Shown: positions 34,519 through 45,740 of the stretch, piece by piece
How the letters are laid out: every line of letters starts with the position of its first letter
Numbering within the stretch: the first letter of the stretch is position 1
Source: Rhinopithecus roxellana
Lineage: Eukaryota; Chordata; Mammalia; Primates; Cercopithecidae
Reading direction: 5' to 3'
Length of the DNA stretch: 64,000 nucleotides
Assembly: GCF_007565055.1 (NCBI RefSeq)
Contig: NC_044554.1
Coordinates: 17,647,921-17,711,920 of the forward strand
Program-made: the position numbers and the translations under genes
The notes under the pieces: generated by a model
Seen by the model: the letters and a program-made list of their open reading frames with translations, nothing else
Database searches by the model: none
What the model was told of the DNA's origin: nothing

Positions 34519-35162
34519 TCCTTCAAAATCTAATTTTTTGAAATATGCAGTGCAATATTGTTAACCATAGTTACCCACTATGCAATAGACAAAACTTACT
34601 CCTCCGAACTGCACCTTTGTACTTGTTGATCAGTCTCTCCCTACATACCTCTCTGCACCCTTCACAGGTTATTGATAACCACTATTCTCTTCTCTACTTT
34701 TATGAGATCAACTTCTTTAGATTCTACATGTAAGTGAGATCACACAGGTTATTTGTCCTTTTGTGCCTGGTTTATTTCATTTAACATAATGCCCTCCAGT
34801 TCATCCATATTGCTGCAAATGACACGATTTCCTTCTTTTTATGACTGAATAGATTCCATTGTGTATATGTATCATATTTTATTTATCTACTCATTCACTG
34901 ATGTACACTTAGGTTAATTCCACTATCTCCATATCTTACCTACGGTGAAGAGTGCTGCAACAAATGTGGAAATGCAAATATTTTTTAGACATGCTGATTT
35001 CATTTCCTTTGAATACATACCCAGTAGTCGAATGGCTGGATCATATGGTAGTCCTAGGTTTAATTTCCTGAGGAACTTCCATACTATTTTCCATAATGGA
35101 TAGACTAATTCACATTCACATCAACAGTGTAAAAGAGTTCCTCTTTCTCCACATCCACACCA
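34519..35162 (-). mobile_element. L1M 3' UTR and ORF2 end (antisense), part 2
   Basis: Resumes with 'ttttgaaatatgcagtgcaatattgttaaccatagttaccc' and runs through 'tttatttcatttaacataatgccctccagttcatccatattgctgcaaatga', 'catacccagtagtcgaatggctggatcatatggtag' to 'ccacatccacaccag'. This is the familiar reversed L1 3' end. The 62-codon frame at 34545-34733 is a by-product. Confidence 0.92.
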
Positions 35163-36271
35163 GAAATGAGGGGGCTCACTAGCAAAAACTGATTTATTCA
35201 CAGGCATCTGGAAATGAGTTACTCTGAGCTAGAAGGTACTAAATCTGAACTTGGCATGCTACTCCAATCCCATGGCCAACACTTCTATCATTCCGGCCCA
35301 CATTCAAATAGGTCATGAGATATTTGGACTTAGCTTTCAAAAACAACGTGCCATTTCAAAAAATTCTCTTCTCTTAAGACAGAAGTTGGATCCTCAAAAT
35401 GAGACCTTCTCATGTTAGCCCCATTCTCCATATTTTATACAATAATTTAAATATGTATATTCGCAAGCTTATGTATTTATGTGTAGGCTTATGTGCACAC
35501 GAAAACATACACAGACACCCATACCCACCTCTGCAAGAAAACTGCTCACTGTGTGTATCATTAAGACTCAACATGAAGAGGTTAGGACAGATAACTAAAG
35601 ACAAGCTTTATCAAGGAATCAGTGACCCACAGAGAAGTAACACACAGTGTCTCGTAGAGTGAAATCTTTTACCTTGCCATTTAACAGCGTGGGTGATTCA
35701 GTAGGTGAAGATATGGGTCAAAGGGCATCTGATCCGGCTTAAAAACAGTCACTCAATCTGATGGTTACTAGGAGATATTAGACATAAACATTGTTATCTC
35801 TCAAACCTTTGTTCAGCTCTGCGACATCATTCTGCTGCCCTGGTGCCCCTTCCCATCACTATCATTGCTTCTGTGGCTAACCTGATAAGGCCTACAGAGA
35901 CATGTGTGGGTCCCTGAGCACCTGCAGCTGTTGAAAGGAGTGGGACGAGAGAGTTATAAGAGAGACTGTATGTTTGAGCCCAGAAGAGCAGTATTTCTTG
36001 AATTTTAGTCATTAATACATTACCATCAGGATTTTTGTCATATCTGCATGCCATCTGCACTATTGTTTACTTAATATTTTTCTTTGAATTGATTCACAAT
36101 TAAGGTTACAAAATATAAACAAGAAAACTTTGTACCATTCCATAAAAGGAAAAACAGCATGTCTCAACAGAAAGGGCAAACAGCAATAAATATAAATATG
36201 ATGGAAATAAAACAATTGGACTCAATTTTGACTCAATACCATTGTCTTCAAAAGTTCTAAGCAGAGTCTTG
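35163..36271. other. Noncoding stretch, nothing recognised
   Basis: Overlapping frames of 87 (plus) and 64 (minus) codons at 35399-35662 and 77 codons at 35827-36060 have no domains. Confidence 0.55.
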
Positions 36272-36462
36272 CTCCATTACTTCAATTCCTGCCTGTAGCT
36301 TGGAAATGTTCCAATATTAAATACTGATTTTGTATAGACATAAGTACCTAGTTTTGTGGCCTTCCTGTTCTTCCTATCTGAATGCGTGTGGCTTCAAAAT
36401 TTTTTTGAGGAGCTTACTGGCCTAAAAATTATACTTCCTAATACTTAATCACAATGAGGGTG
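36272..36462 (+). repeat. Diverged direct repeat, copy A
   Basis: Shares order with 37841-38033: 'ctccatta', 'gcttggaaatgttccaatattaaatactgattttgt', 'gccttcctgttcttcctat', 'tttttttgaggagctt', 'ctaatac'. Identity by eye is roughly three quarters over about 190 bp. It is either an old local duplication or two copies of an ancient repeat family I cannot name. Confidence 0.8.
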
Positions 36463-37419
36463 CTCATTTGCTAAATATGACAGTTGGTAAGAGTTTGGTA
36501 TAGATATTACCACTTAACTGAGACTTTCAGACCTGAGGTTTGGGATAACCAGGTAATCAGAAGAGAACTAAAAGGAACTTTCTCACTTGTGATCTTATTT
36601 AATCTACAGCTGCAGTTTCTTTGCACTTCAAATCATCCCTTATAGTACATTTTCCAGACTTTCGATTAAAACTGTCTTAGAGCATTATGTCTATAGCAGC
36701 AGTTACATAAATGAATCTTCATACTTTTCTTGAATAATTATGAACATATTTGATTCATTTAGGATGACAGCCTTTGTAGAAGTCAATGGATTTTTTTTTT
36801 GAAAAATGTGAGAATATTCCTTTAACATGACTTTCTTCATAATTACTTCCTAGTTATCTTTACAATATATTATTTCCTCCTCCCACATTATCAAATCATA
36901 CTAGTAAGAGGGCTGTATTGTCATGAACAATAAAATACATTGATGTATAACATTTGTATGATTTAAACAATACTAACATCTTTCAATCTTGGGAATTCAT
37001 TAAAATGTAAGACATTTTAGGATATATTCTTTTGAATTATTTATAATCTTCACACACCCTCAGGACAGAAAAAAGGGGAAAGAAATGTCTAGTTAGAAAT
37101 ATAAAAGACAGGAAGTTATTCATATCTTGAAATTGCCCCATTTAGGAATAAATTAATCAACTCAAATAAATGTTCTCTAATTTTGCTTTCATTAATAAGA
37201 TGACTAAGCTGGATGCAGCATGCACAAAGCACATGCCTCATTGTGATGAAAGTGTTTTTCAGACAGGATGCTGAGGCCTCTAGGAGTTAAAAACATTCTT
37301 AGGAAGACTGTGTGATTAAAACAGATCATTACTAACTTGAGGGTGACAAGAACATTTCTCATTTTCTCTTAGTTTTTTTTCCTTGCACCTTTTGTCACTT
37401 TTGTTGGCACAGATAGCAA
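36463..37419. other. Noncoding stretch, nothing recognised
   Basis: Very AT-rich. No frame, repeat family or regulatory pattern recognised. Confidence 0.55.
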
Positions 37420-37424
37420 ATACA

Positions 37425-37545
37425 GTCTCAGAATTGGAAGGAGAGTAATTTCCACAAGGTGACAAAGTGATTAGTGATACAGCAGGGACTTGGAACTGAG
37501 GTCATCCCAACTCTTCATCTAGTTTGTTTTCTAGCATGGGCAGTC
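37425..37545 (-). mobile_element. MIR-like SINE fragment (antisense)
   Basis: 'ttccacaaggtgacaaagtgattagtgatacagcagggacttggaactgaggtc' resembles the antisense MIR 'aaggtcacacagctagtaagtggcagagccgggacttgaacccagg'. Confidence 0.5.
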
Positions 37546-37840
37546 ATTAGTCTACTCATTCATTCGATACTTGGTCTGGCATAGTGATATATTCAAGCAA
37601 TAGTGAGAAGAACAGGGACTTCGAGCTTCCTGCTCTAATTGCTGAACCATGATACATGTTGTAATAGTGATATGATTTCCACATAATAACAGGGCATGAC
37701 AAGTAAGAAAAGACAGAAAGCGGCAGGTAGTAGTAGTGAAATGTTCACATCAAGGTCATTTCTAGAAGTATTTCTACATGCACCAACCACAGTGCAACCC
37801 ATTCAGAGTTGCAGTGAATTCACTGCTTTGCTGAACTTCC
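37546..37840. other. Noncoding gap, weak L2-like start
   Basis: 'ctcattcattcgatacttggtctggcatagtgatatattc' faintly recalls a reversed L2 tail. Nothing else. Confidence 0.35.
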
Positions 37841-38033
37841 CTCCATTAGTTTAGTTCCCACTTGCGGCTTGGAAGTGTTCCAGTGTTAAATATTGATTTT
37901 GTGCAGAATAAGTGCCTATTTCTGTGCCCTTCCTATTCATCATATCCCAATGTGTGTGACTTCAGAAATTTTTTGAGGTGCTTGCTTCCTTAAATAATAT
38001 ACATTTCTAATACTGCATTAGAATGAGAGGGTT
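37841..38033 (+). repeat. Diverged direct repeat, copy B
   Basis: Partner of 36272-36462, same orientation, about 1.57 kb downstream: 'ctccatta', 'gcttggaagtgttccagtgttaaatattgattttgt', 'cccttcctattcatcatat', 'tttttgaggtgctt', 'ctaatac'. Confidence 0.8.
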
Positions 38034-38218
38034 CCTCCTGGTATTTAGAATGCAAAGAAAAAACAAAAAGGGAACTGCTTTTTAATCTACTTAACATTTG
38101 AGTGCATTAGAAGAATGCAGTGTCAGTCTCCAAAGGGCTTTATAGTTCTTGATGGTGGAGATTGAGCATAGAACTAGTAAATTTCAGAGCTTTGTGTGAG
38201 AAAGACAGAAGTAATATG

Positions 38219-38462
38219 AGTAGTGGTTAGGAGACCAGAGGCTGGAACCTGCCTGTTTGGATTTGAATCCTGACATTGCCTCTTAAATAGCTAAGGAATC
38301 TTGGGCATGTTATAGTCTACCTATGCCTCAGTTTCCCAAGCTGTAAAATGGGGATAATCAAGGTATCAGCCTCATAGAGATTTGCTGTGAGGATTAAATG
38401 AGTTTCCGTATAAAACACTGGCAGTTGTCTGGTACACAGTAAGTACTACATGACTGGGCACT
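38219..38462 (+). mobile_element. MIR SINE, nearly full length
   Basis: Clear MIR: 'agtggttaggagaccagaggctgg', 'gatttgaatcctgacattgcc', 'tatgcctcagtttcccaagctgtaaaatggggataat', 'gctgtgaggattaaatgag', 'tctggtacacagtaagtac'. Confidence 0.95.
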
Positions 38463-38789
38463 TTTAGCAACACTGATGGATGGATGGTAAAGTTTCTTTC
38501 CTGGATCGAGGCTTTTGATATGCCAATATATGTTGTATCATTCAGAGGGTGACATGCAGACTTTTCCCACATTATTGACCATGAACTCCCCTTTCTGGAG
38601 GATATCATTATAGAACTAATATGCTTGGGATATGTGCTTGAGGCATTTAAAAATACTTCACAATGGCGAATCACATGCATCACAGGATCTTGACTTCAAG
38701 GTTTCCTTTATTTCCAAGATCTGGTTGAATCCTGAGGGATACTGATGTAACAATATCTTTGTAATACAATTGTGTTGACTATGATGTTG
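38463..38789. other. Noncoding stretch, nothing recognised
   Basis: A 103-codon minus-strand frame (38372-38683) overlaps the MIR end and has no recognisable domain. I do not support it as a gene. Confidence 0.5.
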
Positions 38790-39010
38790 ATGATAATAAC
38801 TAACATTGCTTGCACCAGGCACTTTACTGAGTGTGGACTGTGTCCTATTTCATTTACTCCTTACAGCAACTCTATGAGGTATTATTATCCATACTTTAAA
38901 ATGAGGAAATGGAGACTCAGTAGGTAAAATACCTTGATTAAGCTCACAAATTAAGTAGCAGAATCAGTACATAAATCCAGTTTTATTTGACCCCAAAGCC
39001 CATACTTCCA
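38790..39010 (-). mobile_element. MIR SINE (antisense)
   Basis: 'accaggcactttactgagtg', 'tttcatttactccttacagcaactctatgaggtattattatccatactttaaaatgaggaaatggagactcagtagg', then a 'gctcacaaattaagtagcagaatcag' box-side region. Confidence 0.88.
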
Positions 39011-40108
39011 AGCAGGAAATGGTACTCTCTCCCTGATTTTGATGGTAATAACCGGGGGAGTGATGGTAGGAGTAATGCTTATTAAAGAGTTTTGAAAACT
39101 GTGGAACACAGTATGAAGACAGGGTATTATTAATAGCACTAAAATTATGCTTATGATTATTTTTGTTTAATTCTAGGATAAGAAGACTATACTATCTACA
39201 TGCTAATAGTTTTGAAAGGTCCCTAAAATAAATAGTTGAAAACATAAAACCCACAGTTCTTAAGTATAAAAATGTACTATTTTCTGGGGAAAAAACTAGT
39301 AAGTAGTGTTTAATTAATTTTGATAACAAAGACATAATCTTTTCACAGGAGACTTTGTATGTAGAATGTAAAAAGCAACCATCCCTTTAAGAAATACAGA
39401 GAAAAATTTAGTTCAACAGATATACCAGGGTACTAGATACCAGGTACACAGGCTATAAAATGTCTAGTAATTTGAAAATGCCTTTTGAATAATAAAGTTA
39501 CTGAAGACTAATACAAAAATACATAATTTTGATGTGAACATTCAGATGTAAAAAAGTTATGTTAGTATATATTAGCATCTTCTTAAAATTTAGAAAATAA
39601 GGTCATTTCAGTCTCCTGCATTTTATTAGCTGATTGGGTTTCTCCTGAAAAAAAAAAAAAAAAATCACAATTGCTTTTATGACAAAACTAAAGGAAGAAT
39701 TTTTGAAATTTTTTTTCCTTGTAACGTATATATCATCATGTTCACCATAAGTTGAATGTTTTAATAGCCTCTTGCCTCTCTGTTCTTTGTATTCTCTGAG
39801 GTTTTATTTTTAGTTTTCAATGGGTAATCTCACAATGTCACAGCTCTCCTGACTTTGCCACATCCAGACCTAAATCTGCCAGATCTCCTTTGCATAATGA
39901 ACAATGTGAATATTTCTCGACATGTACAGCAGTTAAAATACCCAGGTACTGCAGGGACAGGTGCAATGCAAATACACAGATGGAGAAACTGAAAGACTTC
40001 ATTAACATCATATAATCTCACTAATGATCAATTCTTTAAGGAAAGCTCTTTCTTCAGGGATAAAAGGAGAGAAAGCAATTGAAGCAGTTCTCTACAAAGG
40101 AAGCGTTG
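39011..40108. other. Noncoding stretch, nothing recognised
   Basis: AT-rich with a 17-base A run at 39648-39664. Frames of 62 to 63 codons lack domains. It forms the unique left flank of inverted-duplication copy 2. Confidence 0.55.
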
Positions 40109-40561
40109 TTTCCCCAAGGCTCTTGGCATTAGCTACCTGCCAGAATGGCAAAAGCTTTGTCTCTGTTCATTTCTTTCTTGCAATAATGTCCTTGGCTAGT
40201 TCTTCCTCTTAGTCTTTTCAGATGATATCTCAGGCCTCTTCTCTTTCGCTCTGTATGTGTCCCCAGGTGAGCTAGTCAACTTGCCCAAATGTCACTTCAC
40301 CTGAAATGCCACTGACATGCTTCCCAGCCATACCTCCCCCGCTGACCTCCAGATCCCCACTGGGTATCCAGTGCAATGCTGAACAGTTATCATGTGTCCG
40401 GCAATATGCTAAACCCTTCAGAGACCTTACCCCAGATAATTTCTACCAAAAATCCCAGAGGGTTAGGAAAATTATCACCATTTTATATCTGAGACTAGGG
40501 AGGCTTTCTTTAGTAATCTGGAAACACACACAAAGTCATCCCTTTAACATGACATTTGTTC
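40109..40561 (-). repeat. Inverted duplication, copy 2 (likely source)
   Basis: Reverse complement of 34065-34518 with the high-identity core at 40134-40418. Its left flank is contiguous unique-looking DNA, while copy 1 sits inside an L1, so this is the likelier ancestral location. The right part includes MIR-like text ('catgtgtccggcaatatgctaaacccttcagagacctta...'). Two frames cross it (62 codons at 40024-40212 and 107 codons at 40306-40629), but the frame does not read as a known protein and the homologous frame in copy 1 is not kept. Confidence 0.93.
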
Positions 40562-40611
40562 AAATATTTTTACAGATTTCCCTTGTCCTGTTCCTCTTTT
40601 TCACAACATTA

Positions 40612-40752
40612 TTTTCCATTTTTTATTGATATGTAATAGTGGTCCATATTTTGGGGATGCATATGATATTGATACATGTATACAAGTATAATGATAAAAT
40701 CGGGGTAATTGGGATATGTATCACCCAACACATTTATCTTTTGTGTTGACAT
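40612..40752 (-). mobile_element. L1M 3' UTR fragment (antisense)
   Basis: 'ttttattgatatgtaatagtggtccatattttggggatgcatatgatattgatacatgtatac' and 'gataaaatcggggtaattgggatatgtatcaccc' are the reversed L1M 3' UTR start. Confidence 0.85.
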
Positions 40753-41110
40753 GACTGATATCATAAATACAACCTCCACATCTGGACGAACATGTCAGAG
40801 CTGTCACTGTACCATGTGCCCCAAACTGACCTGCCTACCATTCTCCATATATACCCTGACCAACAGAGCATAATGTGATCACTCTGTCACGTGAGTAGGA
40901 AATCAATAGGATCAACATACTTCAAGGTTTTTTTTAATTTTTATTTTTATTAGCATTTGCATCAGGGTTTTGATACATCGAGGCTTTTGATACATTGAGC
41001 TTATGATCCATAGAATCTACCAAGAACTTTTCCCCTCATTTGAACCATTTCTTAAGGAGATCCCTTCCTTTCTCTGTACATGAAACTCCTTTTTAAGACC
41101 TGATTTCAGT
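40753..41110. other. Noncoding stretch, nothing recognised
   Basis: Lies between two L1 fragments in opposite orientation. A near-duplication 'ttttgatacatcgaggc'/'ttttgatacattgagc' is visible at 40970-41000. Confidence 0.5.
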
Positions 41111-41990
41111 ACCATACACACCTATTAGAATGATTAAAAGACAAAACACTGGCAACAAATGCTGTGGAGCAATAGAAACTCTCATTCATTGCTGATAGGA
41201 ATGCAAAATTGTATAGTCTCTTTGGAAGGCAGTATGGCAGTTTCTTACAACCCTAAACATGGTCTTATCATATGATCCAGCAATCGCATTCTGGTTATTT
41301 ATCCAAATGAGTTCAAAACTTATGTTCACATAAAAACCTGCACATGAATGTTTGTAGCAACTTAATTTATATTTGCCAAAAACTAGAAGTAACCAATATG
41401 CCTTTCATAGGTTTAACGGATAAACAAGCCATGGTGCAGCCACAGAATAGAACATTATTTAGAGATAAAATGCAATGAGCTCTCAATCCATGAAAAGTCA
41501 TAAAAGTACCTTAAATGCCCACCACTAAGTGAAAGAAGTCTGAAAGGCTACATACTATATGACTTCAACTATGTGACATTCTGGAAAAGGCAAAATTATA
41601 GAGATATAAAAAGATCAGTGGTTAAGGGTTGGAAAGGAAGAAGTGATGAATGAGTGAAGCATGGGGGTTTCTAGGGCATTGAGACTATATTCTGTACAAT
41701 ACTTTAATACTGGAAACACAGCATTATGCATTTGTCAAAACCGATAGAACTGTACAACACAAAGAGAGAACCCTAAGTAAACAATGGACTTTAGTTAATA
41801 ATAATGTATCAATATTGGCTTATCAAATGTAACAAATATACCACATTAATACAAGATATTAATAAAGGGGAAATTGTGTATGTGTGTGGAGAGAGGGTGG
41901 GGCAGGTATATGGAACTCTCAGCACTTCCTGTTCAAGTTTTCTATAAACATAAAGCTAGCTGTTCTATAAAACAGTCTATGAATTAAATT
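41111..41990 (+). mobile_element. L1M ORF2 end and 3' UTR
   Basis: Collinear with an old L1M 3' end: 'caaatgctgtggagcaatagaaactctcattcattgctg', 'catatgatccagcaatcgcattc', 'aacctgcacatgaatgtttgtagcaac', 'actaagtgaaagaagtc', 'atgtgacattctggaaaaggcaaaattat', 'aagatcagtggtt', 'ccctaagtaaacaatggacttt'. Frames are broken throughout. Confidence 0.93.
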
Positions 41991-43184
41991 TTTTAGGAAA
42001 CTTGAATTCAGAAATGTCTATCTGTTATTATACTGGTTTCTTACTAGTTTCTCATTGGGTAATTAAGGAATATTGATTCTGTCATTTTATCCTATTAATA
42101 GTTATTTCCAGCTCTGAGTCACCTACAATTATAATAAACACACCTTGCTTCATAATATTCATACAATACAACAATGTAGATAGAATAAGACCATCTTATT
42201 TCAGGCTATAATCTCTTTAGGTACAACTTTTCAACCAGTTTTAAATCTGCCCATGATTTAACCCCAATTTCTCTCTCTCACCCACAAAAATATCCTGGAA
42301 GATTACGTTAATACTTTAATGAAAATAAAAATATATTATGCAGAGCACATTACCTGGCACACAGCTGTTACTTATTAAATTGTGGTTCTTGTTAGTATTT
42401 TCCTGCCTTAATATAGTGGCTATACCAAAACATAATTGTTACTTTGGTATTTCTTATGTTCAGTGATGTTCGTCTGGCTTCTAAGGATCACCATATTACC
42501 TGCTAAGTGCTCAAGAGTAATCTGTTTAATTATTTGTTTTTTTTTTTCACTTTTTTGTCTTTTCTTTCAAAGATTCACACTAAGTCTACCTATTTTTTGT
42601 TTACAAAACCTACCCACGTTTGCCCTTTCAGGAATCAGTAATACCCTAATATTTTTTCCCATTCTAATCACTTTCAGAATCTGGGTTTGGGAATTTGAAA
42701 TACTGTAAGGAGACCCACTAGATATTTTCTTACAGCTCTCAGGGCCATCTTTGTAAACTTGAGATGAAAGATGCACCTAGTCAACTTGTTTCAGTTGCTT
42801 CTACATGATGTACTTTTTCTACTCATTGCCCTTTGAAGACAATGCTCCTTCAAGGAGAAGATGCAACAAGCCAGCAGTCATAGTTCTGCTTTCTATTTTA
42901 CCTTTAATATTAGAGTAGTGGTGAATCTCTTCCTATACATGTTATAAAGTGTGATTTTTGTTGTTATTGGTGATGTGGCATTTGCTGTCAGCTCAGCTTA
43001 CGCTAAACTTGAAGGCTTTTTGTAACTTTGTGCCATGTTAACCCTGGGACATATTCTACCTTCCATCTCCCTTAAACGTCCTTTTAAAACCTCTAATTTC
43101 ATGTAAGATTCCTTCATTCTCTAATAAACTTGAGTAAAGTAGCATTTTTCAGGGCCTTTTACAGTCTTCACTTACTCATTTTTT
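41991..43184. other. Noncoding stretch, faint MIR tail
   Basis: Near 42335-42400 the text 'cagagcacattacctggcacacagctgttacttattaaattg' recalls a MIR 3' end but is too short to be sure. Frames of 90 and 69 codons at 42436-42776 overlap on opposite strands and have no domain. Confidence 0.5.
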
Positions 43185-43560
43185 TAAAAAAATTACTGAG
43201 CACATACTCTACGCCAGGCATTGCGAAAAACGAGATTACTAAGACCCAATCTATTTTCAGGAATTTGACTGTATAATCAATACTCCATAAACATTTGTTT
43301 AACACCTAGTATGTGCTAGGACAAAAAGACTTGTGTAAATTTATTGCAGTATAGTACAATAACTACATCAACAGGAAGACATACAAAATACAGTGGTTTC
43401 AGAGGAGGGTGTGATGAACCCTACGGAGGTAGGGATGGGAGCCAGCCAGGAAAATCTGGGAAGACAATATACTCAACCTAGGTTTCAAAGAGAAGTTCAC
43501 AGGTAAGAGGAAAGGAAAAGGGAATCTGGCAGAGAGTATGTTACCAACAACGGTAAAATA
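43185..43560 (-). mobile_element. L2 LINE fragment (antisense)
   Basis: 'actgagcacatactctacgccaggcattgcg', 'cccaatctattttcaggaatttgactgtat' and later 'gggagccagccaggaaaatctgggaagacaat' follow the reversed L2 3' region. Confidence 0.5.
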
Positions 43561-44059
43561 CTAGGATGGGTCATTTTGCTTTTTGAATGATCCTCTTTTA
43601 GTATTCTGAAGAAAGGAGATGGTTTACCTTTTCCTACAGGAAGCATCAGTCAATGTAAGCATGAACACATCTGCAAGAGACATGAATTTAGAAACACTCT
43701 GCACATCAGTGCAAAAGTTTTCTGGAAGACCAGATTTCCACAGTTATTAAGATGATTCCTTTTCTGAGCAGCTCATAGGACCCCAGTGAACGGCAATGAA
43801 TATCCTCTTTCCTTTCAGTTCACTATGTTTGAGGACATCAGGGAGAGCTGCTTTCCACCCACTAGCCCTGCCCACTTTAGGTGTCAGCAAACTAGTTGGT
43901 TACTCGTAGCAATTGGCACATGGTTGGCTTTCGTGGCGTCAAACTCAATCCTTCTTCTCAAACTCTCTTAAATCTTCAGACCATGATGACAAGTTTTCTA
44001 TATTATTCCCTTATCACAGAGTCAAGAAGGATGCTTTGGGAATTTTTTTGGAGGAACAG
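43561..44059. other. Noncoding stretch, nothing recognised
   Basis: Overlapping frames of 61, 105 and 62 codons (43786-44213) have no domains; the longest runs into the next MIR. Confidence 0.5.
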
Positions 44060-44288
44060 ATTAATAAGTCAGATTCTCCTAGGTTCAAATCTAGGCCTTA
44101 GGTTGGAAAATAGAACCTACCACTTACTGGCTGATGGACCTTTGAGCAAGATAGTTCAGCTCTGTAAGTCTCAGTTTCCCTATTTTCCAAATTGGAATAA
44201 TAATGTCTACTGAGGGTCCTTCTGACGATTGTGTAATATAATATATCTTAAAATGTTTAGCAGAGTGCTAGACATATGATATGTTTTT
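44060..44288 (+). mobile_element. MIR SINE
   Basis: 'gattctcctaggttcaaatctagg', 'accacttactggctgatggacctttgagcaagatagttcagctctgtaagtctcagtttcccta', 'agcagagtgctagacatatgatatg'. Confidence 0.85.
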
Positions 44289-44344
44289 AAAACATGATAG
44301 TCCAAGTTCTTTTAATAAAATAATAAAAAGGAGAAAGGGAGAGA

Positions 44345-44585
44345 AAAAGACCAACACTTATACAGACCTTACAGAGGTAGCAGGTGGTATGTTAGACATT
44401 TTACATATTAACTCATTTAATCCTCACAGTAATGTAATAATCACTTCTATTTTTATAGACTAAAAATAAAGCTCATAGCAATGATGTAAATTGTCCCAGG
44501 GCACAGACTAGTCAGTGTAAGAGCTGAGATTCAAATCCACTTCTGTATCTCTAAAGCCTATGTGTGCTTTTCAGTACATTATACT
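44345..44585 (-). mobile_element. MIR SINE (antisense)
   Basis: 'gttagacattttacatattaactcatttaatcctcacagtaatgtaataatcacttctatttttatagactaaaaataaagctcatagc' followed by 'gggcacagactagtcagtgtaagagctgagattcaaatcc'. Confidence 0.85.
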
Positions 44586-44724
44586 TTGAAAAATAAAGAT
44601 TTTTGCACAAGTGTATTCAATAATCTCCAGTCTTTAATAATATGCACAAACTGAAGAATTTATTTTCATGTTCCATAATGCTGAATTTATAGTCTACATA
44701 TAGTTTTAATAGAATAAAAGAGTA

Positions 44725-45024
44725 GGATGGGCACGATGGCTAATGTCTGTAATCCCAGCACTTTGGGAGGCTGAGGTGGGCAGATCACAAGGTCAGAAGA
44801 TCGATACCATCCTGGCTAACATGGTGAAATCCCATCTCTACTAAAAATACAAAAATTAGCTGGGCGTGGTGGCAGGCACCTGTAATCCCAGCTGCTCAGG
44901 AAGCTGAGGCAGGAGAATCACTTGAACTAGGGAGTTGGAGGTTGCAGTGAGCCGAGATCATGCCACCACACTCCAGCCTAGAGACAGGCTGAAACTCCAT
45001 CTCAAAAAAAAAAAAAAAAAAAAA
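44725..45024 (+). mobile_element. Alu (S/Y class)
   Basis: Full-length Alu with 'acaaggtcagaagatcgataccatcctggctaacatggtg' (Sc/Y-like left arm) and about 22 A in the tail. The target duplication agaataaaagagta is at 44711-44724 and 45025-45038. Confidence 0.95.
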
Positions 45025-45194
45025 AGAATAAAAGAGTAAAATTGAATTAAGTATCTTATGTTCCTGTTGAAACCATATTGTTCTAATATTTTCAACACCA
45101 CAGGCTTGAAGGTAAGTCACGTAGTAAAACTACTAATTTTGAAACTATTGGCGAGATGAAAGAAGGATTGCTTTATGAAGTTTATGGATTTGTT

Positions 45195-45262
45195 TTGATG
45201 TGTGTTTATGTATGTGTGTGTGTATATATATGCATATATGTGTGCAAGTGTATATATACTTT
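45195..45262. repeat. TGTG/TATA low-complexity tract
   Basis: Interrupted TG, TA and TATG units. Confidence 0.8.
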
Positions 45263-45440
45263 TCCCATTTTCCATTTTATACAATTAAATAATAGTTTAA
45301 GTTATGTCGCATGAGTAACAAGTAATAGTTTAAAAAGGTAAAGGGAAATCATCTTTGCTGTAATCTGTTTTTTGTTAGTGTGGTTTTTTTGTTTTTGTCT
45401 TGAGAAGTGGAAAAGCAGCTGCTAATGATTCATTCCTTTT

Positions 45441-45728
45441 TTTTTTTGAGACGGAGTCTCACTCTATCGCCCAGGCTGGAGTGCAGTGGCGCTATCTCAG
45501 CTCACTGCCAGCTCCACCCCTCGGGTTCATGCCATTCTCTTGCCTCAGCCTCCTGAGTAGCTGGGACTACAGGCGCCCGCCACCACACCCAGCTAACTTT
45601 TTGTATTTTTAGTAGAGATGAGGTTTCACTGTGTTAGCCAGGATGGTGTCAATCTCCTGACTTCGTGATCTGCCCGTCTTGGCCTCCGAAAGTGTTGGGA
45701 TTACAGGCGTGAGCCACTGCGCCAGGCC
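45441..45728 (-). mobile_element. AluY-like element (antisense)
   Basis: Reversed full-length Alu from 'gagacggagtctcactctatcgcccaggctgg' to 'gtgagccactgcgccaggcc'. The duplication cattcctttttt is at about 45431-45442 (running into the poly-T) and 45729-45740. It lacks the monkey-specific 'ggccggatctcag' variant seen at 57876. Confidence 0.94.
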
Positions 45729-45740
45729 CATTCCTTTTTT

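Noticed and set aside
38372..38683. 103-codon minus-strand frame
   Set aside because: Starts in a MIR, has no domain and has a length compatible with chance.
40024..40629. Possible coding exon in the conserved core of the inverted duplication
   Set aside because: The frames differ between the two copies and read as no known protein. High identity alone is better explained by gene conversion.
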